The translations under genes were made by a program, and so were the position numbers. Below, in pieces: positions 9,901 through 11,771 of a stretch of 11,771 bases of DNA. The stretch spans positions 1 through 11,771 of the forward strand of contig JALLPB010001002.1 in the NCBI GenBank assembly GCA_036939975.1, given 5' to 3'. Position 1 is the first letter of the stretch. Every line of letters begins with the position of its first letter. The notes beneath the pieces were generated by a model. That model saw nothing but the letters and a program-made list of their open reading frames with translations, did no database searches and was not told the DNA's origin. This stretch comes from Cyclostephanos tholiformis (Eukaryota; Bacillariophyta; Thalassiosirophyceae; Thalassiosirales; Thalassiosiraceae).

Positions 9901-10796
9901 CCGCCATCCGCGCCGATCACTCCCACGCCGCACAGGCGATCGAGTACGTCGTCGACAGACACCGTCGCGGCGTGGACGACGACGCCGCCGACATCGGCCG
10001 GGGTGGGGTCGGGAGGTAAAATCGTCGATGACTCGTCCGTATCCATCCTTGTTAGGAACGTTGATAGCAGGACCGACACCGCGGTCGGATCGCCGTCGTC
10101 GTCGTCGTCGATATTTTCGCCGCGGTCCGGACGGAGGACGGAGGGCAGGAGGTCCTCAACGACAATCGACCTTATCAGCTTGGCGATCCAAACCCACGGC
10201 GGGGGCGTCGCGTCGTGGGAGGAGGAGTAGGAATGGGAGGGGGAGCGGGGGGGGGGGTAGGAGCAGGACGCGAGCGGGAGGATGCCGTCGGTCAATAGCC
10301 TCCGCGCCATCCTGCCGTCCACGATGCACGACGTCGACGACGACGCGGTCGACGTGTCGTCGCGTTCCCCGTTGCCTCCCCCGAGGCAGTGCATGGCGGC
10401 TTTCACCGTCGCCCGAACGAGCTGGGAGCTCGTCGCGGACCACGACGGCGACGACATCCTCCTCGACGGGGCGTCGTCGTCCTCGTTGTCGTCGTGACCA
10501 ACTCTCAGCCTCGTAAGTCGCGATAGCAACGAAGCGGCGTCGTCCTCCGACAGCGGGTGGGGGGAAGATAATACTCCCAGGAGCAGACGACATCCCATCT
10601 CGAAGTCGTCGATGGCGTCGTATTTGCACGACGCGTCCTCCGGTAGGGGCAATGTGGCGTCGAGGTCGATGTCGACGACGGCGGAGGACGCCGACGCAGC
10701 CAAGTCATCGGCGACGGCCATCCCGCGGCGCGCGGGGGAGGTGGAGAGCTGCTCCATACCGTGTCCTTCACGGGAGGAAGGGGGATAGGACGACAT
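3942..10796 (-). CDS. FANCI: Fanconi anaemia group I protein homologue (FANCI)
   Basis: In animals FANCI pairs with FANCD2 as a DNA clamp at interstrand crosslinks and stalled forks, where both are monoubiquitinated. Two exons, 10796-6252 and 6119-3942, join in phase 0 to give ~2240 residues, far above the ~1330 of human FANCI. The call rests on segments matching my knowledge of the family, in the right order. They are RFARLTPFRLAMGLSMAS (586-603), SQLGFLLID (746-754), a helical stretch with LEKQKCGVKLLVML (1010-1023), IKCCLRRSLTQ (1060-1070), the helix ALCKLATLILISVISDVL (1344-1361) and a C-terminal SRDF motif (2120-2123). K1014 falls where the human ubiquitination lysine K523 would align. 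A basic nuclear-localisation-like stretch (~2137-2163) and an acidic tail (~2166-2240) follow. Much of the extra length is low-complexity Asp/Ser/Gly sequence, mostly in the first ~700 residues. FANCD2 is less likely given the C-terminal match. The start at 10796 is the first ATG of the frame; M14 or M26 remain possible. Confidence 0.8.
6120..6251 (-). other. GC-AG intron of the FANCI gene
   Basis: On the minus strand the exon ends AAAAAG at 6252 and the intron opens GCAAGT at 6251-6246, the classical strong context for a GC donor. The acceptor GTCGTAG ends at 6120. The intron is phase 0 and 132 nt long, and it joins SKK to AVDGADSDED. Read-through stops at 6237-6239. The only nearby GT donor (GTAAAC at 6240) would be phase 2 and cannot reach the downstream frame. 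Confidence 0.7.
8731..8773 (-). repeat. Coding minisatellite for a Gly-Asp tract in FANCI
   Basis: Imperfect CCATCACCACCATCG-like units on the plus strand encode alternating Gly-Gly-Asp (roughly residues 675-690) on the coding strand. The tract sits in a region with no recognisable family motif and probably forms a flexible acidic loop. The plus-strand His/Arg-rich reading of the same bases is a shadow. Confidence 0.6.
9551..9590 (-). repeat. CTA/CTC trinucleotide tract coding Ser/Arg in FANCI
   Basis: The plus strand reads as repeated CTA and CTC units. On the coding strand these are TAG/GAG runs read out of frame as AGT-AGG-type codons, giving a Ser/Arg-rich stretch (about residues 402-416, for example SSGSRSSSRSSRR). 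It is likely length-variable and disordered. Confidence 0.55.
10093..10110 (-). repeat. (GAC)n tract coding poly-Asp in FANCI
   Basis: A GTC/CGT trinucleotide run on the plus strand encodes NIDDDDDGD around residues 228-236. It is one of several Asp-coding triplet runs in the GC-rich 5' third of this gene, for instance also near 9100-9125. Confidence 0.5.
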
Positions 10797-11171
10797 GATT
10801 ATTTTAGCTTCCCATTGATCGGGGGGCGGCGGTGTACCATAAAATATTATTATCGTGCTTCTATTCTGTCCTTGCTCTGTCTTTTTTTTGTTGGAGATAC
10901 GCGCGCGTCAGGCTTCCCATAGGATTCCGAAGTGGGTTGCTGTGTTGGCGCGCCATCCACGAAGAGGATTGAGGTTGAGGGAAAGGGGGGGGGAGGAATC
11001 CCCCCCTTTCTTATCCATCCTGCCCCCTAAAGTTGTCGAGCGCTGGGCTCGCTCTCACCTCCACACCCTCACTCTCTACACAATATTATTATTATGGTTT
11101 AATAGATATTAAAATAATATGCACCATGTTCGATCAAACATGCACTAAGTATTTATAATTAAAGACTAATC
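10797..11171. other. FANCI upstream region between gene and transposase relic
   Basis: This stretch must contain the FANCI promoter and 5' UTR. A GC-rich middle (10900-11060, with G and C homopolymer runs at 10985-11006) is flanked by AT-rich DNA at 10838-10870 and 11080-11165. An 85-codon plus-strand ORF begins at 10855, but it has no recognisable features and I do not call it. No RNA gene or clear TATA box is evident. Confidence 0.45.
10799..10840 (-). promoter_or_regulatory. Short uORF ending two bases before the FANCI start
   Basis: On the minus strand an ATG at 10840-10838 opens 13 codons and stops with TAA at 10801-10799, two bases before the proposed FANCI ATG (10796-10794). A nested ATG at 10815 in the same frame shares the stop. 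If included in the mRNA it would place FANCI translation under reinitiation or leaky-scanning control. Function is inferred. Confidence 0.4.
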
Positions 11172-11241
11172 CTAGTATTCTATGCTAAAGAGTGGCTCAC
11201 CCTGCTCGATGGCAAGCTGGGTGAGTACAGCACATGCCTGA

Positions 11242-11255
11242 AAGACCTAAGACCT
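11242..11255 (-). repeat. 7-bp tandem duplication causing a frameshift
   Basis: AAGACCT occurs twice in a row (11242-11248 and 11249-11255). It lies exactly where the transposase relic leaves its expected frame. Counting one copy only brings the downstream conserved end into frame, so the duplication is the likely disabling event. Confidence 0.7.
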
Positions 11256-11540
11256 CCCTGAAGCGACATATATTGTGCCGAAAAACTTGGGAGAGAATTC
11301 CCCAATATTTGAGGCGACCGTTGATCATCTTGTGCCTCGCCCCCACCCATGCCTGCATCGTCAGCTTCTCGGCATGGGTGATGTCATTGAGTGGGCACTT
11401 GACTTTGTCAGAGTGACCACGGTAGCTGTCGTCGGCCTCAACTCTCTCATACCACTCGAGGAAGTTGGCAAGGATGGCATTAAAAATCTTGATGTCCAGC
11501 CACTCGCCTGTGGGGTATGGACCTTGAATCCAGACAAGGT

Positions 11541-11550
11541 CCCCCCCCCC
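11541..11550 (-). repeat. Poly-C run with frameshift in transposase relic
   Basis: Ten C bases (G on the coding strand) separate YELGI in one frame from DLVWIQGP in the next. A run length divisible by three would keep them in frame. It may be true slippage decay or a homopolymer sequencing error. Confidence 0.6.
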
Positions 11551-11771
11551 GTATATCAATGCCCAGCTCGTAGCATAGGGTGGAATTCCCGGAGTATTTG
11601 TGGGAGCCTGACATGAGCCCAGAAGTTCACTGTAACTTGTGTAACTATTGTTACACCTTAGGCATGCCTGACCCAAGGCCAGACATTAGGATGTGTAGTA
11701 CTTACCTAAAGTACATTATAAGGTGCCAAACGGATTTTTAGCACCAAGTGGAACCTCTGAAGTCACAGACT

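Larger units (their letters stand above)
11172..11771 (-). pseudogene. DDE-superfamily transposase relic, partial
   Basis: The minus strand holds the C-terminal part of a DDE transposase resembling IS5/PIF-Harbinger-like (DDE_Tnp_4-type) elements of stramenopiles. The segments are SHKYSG and YELGI (11605 to ~11556), DLVWIQGPYPTGEWLDIKIF, ERVEADDSYRG, then GARHKMINGRLK and GILSQVFRH. Three breaks are visible. The N-terminal blocks lie in another frame, divided from the core by a 10-base C run (11541-11550). A 7-bp tandem duplication (11242-11255) shifts the end out of frame. Past it the expected ending (ACAVLTQLAIEQGEPL) continues to a TAG at 11172. The Glu usual in the RHE motif is Lys (codon 11331-11329). 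Upstream of about 11640 stops are frequent and similarity fades. The core D-containing motifs remain, so decay is recent to moderate. The element continues beyond the window or is truncated there. Confidence 0.65.

Noticed and set aside
9641..10516. Plus-strand 291-codon Arg-rich ORF
   Set aside because: It lies antisense to FANCI in GC-rich triplet-repeat DNA, where stops are rare in every frame. It has no domain-like sequence.
11126..11141. Near-palindrome ATGTTCGATCAAACAT
   Set aside because: One symmetric pair mismatches, it is short, and there is no second copy or context to support an operator or transposon end.

Overview
The window reads as nuclear DNA of a unicellular stramenopile, most likely a diatom. 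This rests on compact genes with few short GT-AG introns, long acidic or Gly/Ser-rich trinucleotide-encoded tracts inside proteins, a DDE transposase relic of a kind I associate with stramenopile genomes, and alternating AT-rich intergenic and GC-rich coding DNA. There are no bacterial operon signals. The organism call is inference and no species can be named.

Layout: (1) 1-397 is an AT-rich upstream region with no gene, ending in a short uORF that overlaps the next start codon. (2) 398-3685 (+) is a six-exon gene for a 937-residue protein. An N-terminal dual-specificity-phosphatase domain (CX5R at residues 218-224) is joined through a probable ubiquitin-like linker region to a C-terminal divergent protein-kinase-like domain. 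I know no name for this combination, and it is the most unusual item here. (3) 3686-3941 is the short gap between two convergent genes. (4) 10796-3942 (-) is a two-exon gene for a ~2240-residue FANCI (Fanconi anaemia group I) homologue, with one very long first exon and a non-canonical GC-AG intron. (5) 10797-11171 is the FANCI upstream region and also carries a uORF ending beside the start codon. (6) 11172-11771 (-) is the broken 3' part of a DDE transposase gene running off the window. It is disabled by a 7-bp tandem duplication, a poly-C frameshift and probable loss of a catalytic glutamate.

The two main genes are convergent neighbours. Nothing in the sequence shows a shared pathway, although phosphorylation controls FANCI in animals. 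In both genes the 5' end is visibly GC-rich and the 3' end more AT-rich. All gene structures are manual splice models checked for reading-frame continuity, not transcript-supported.
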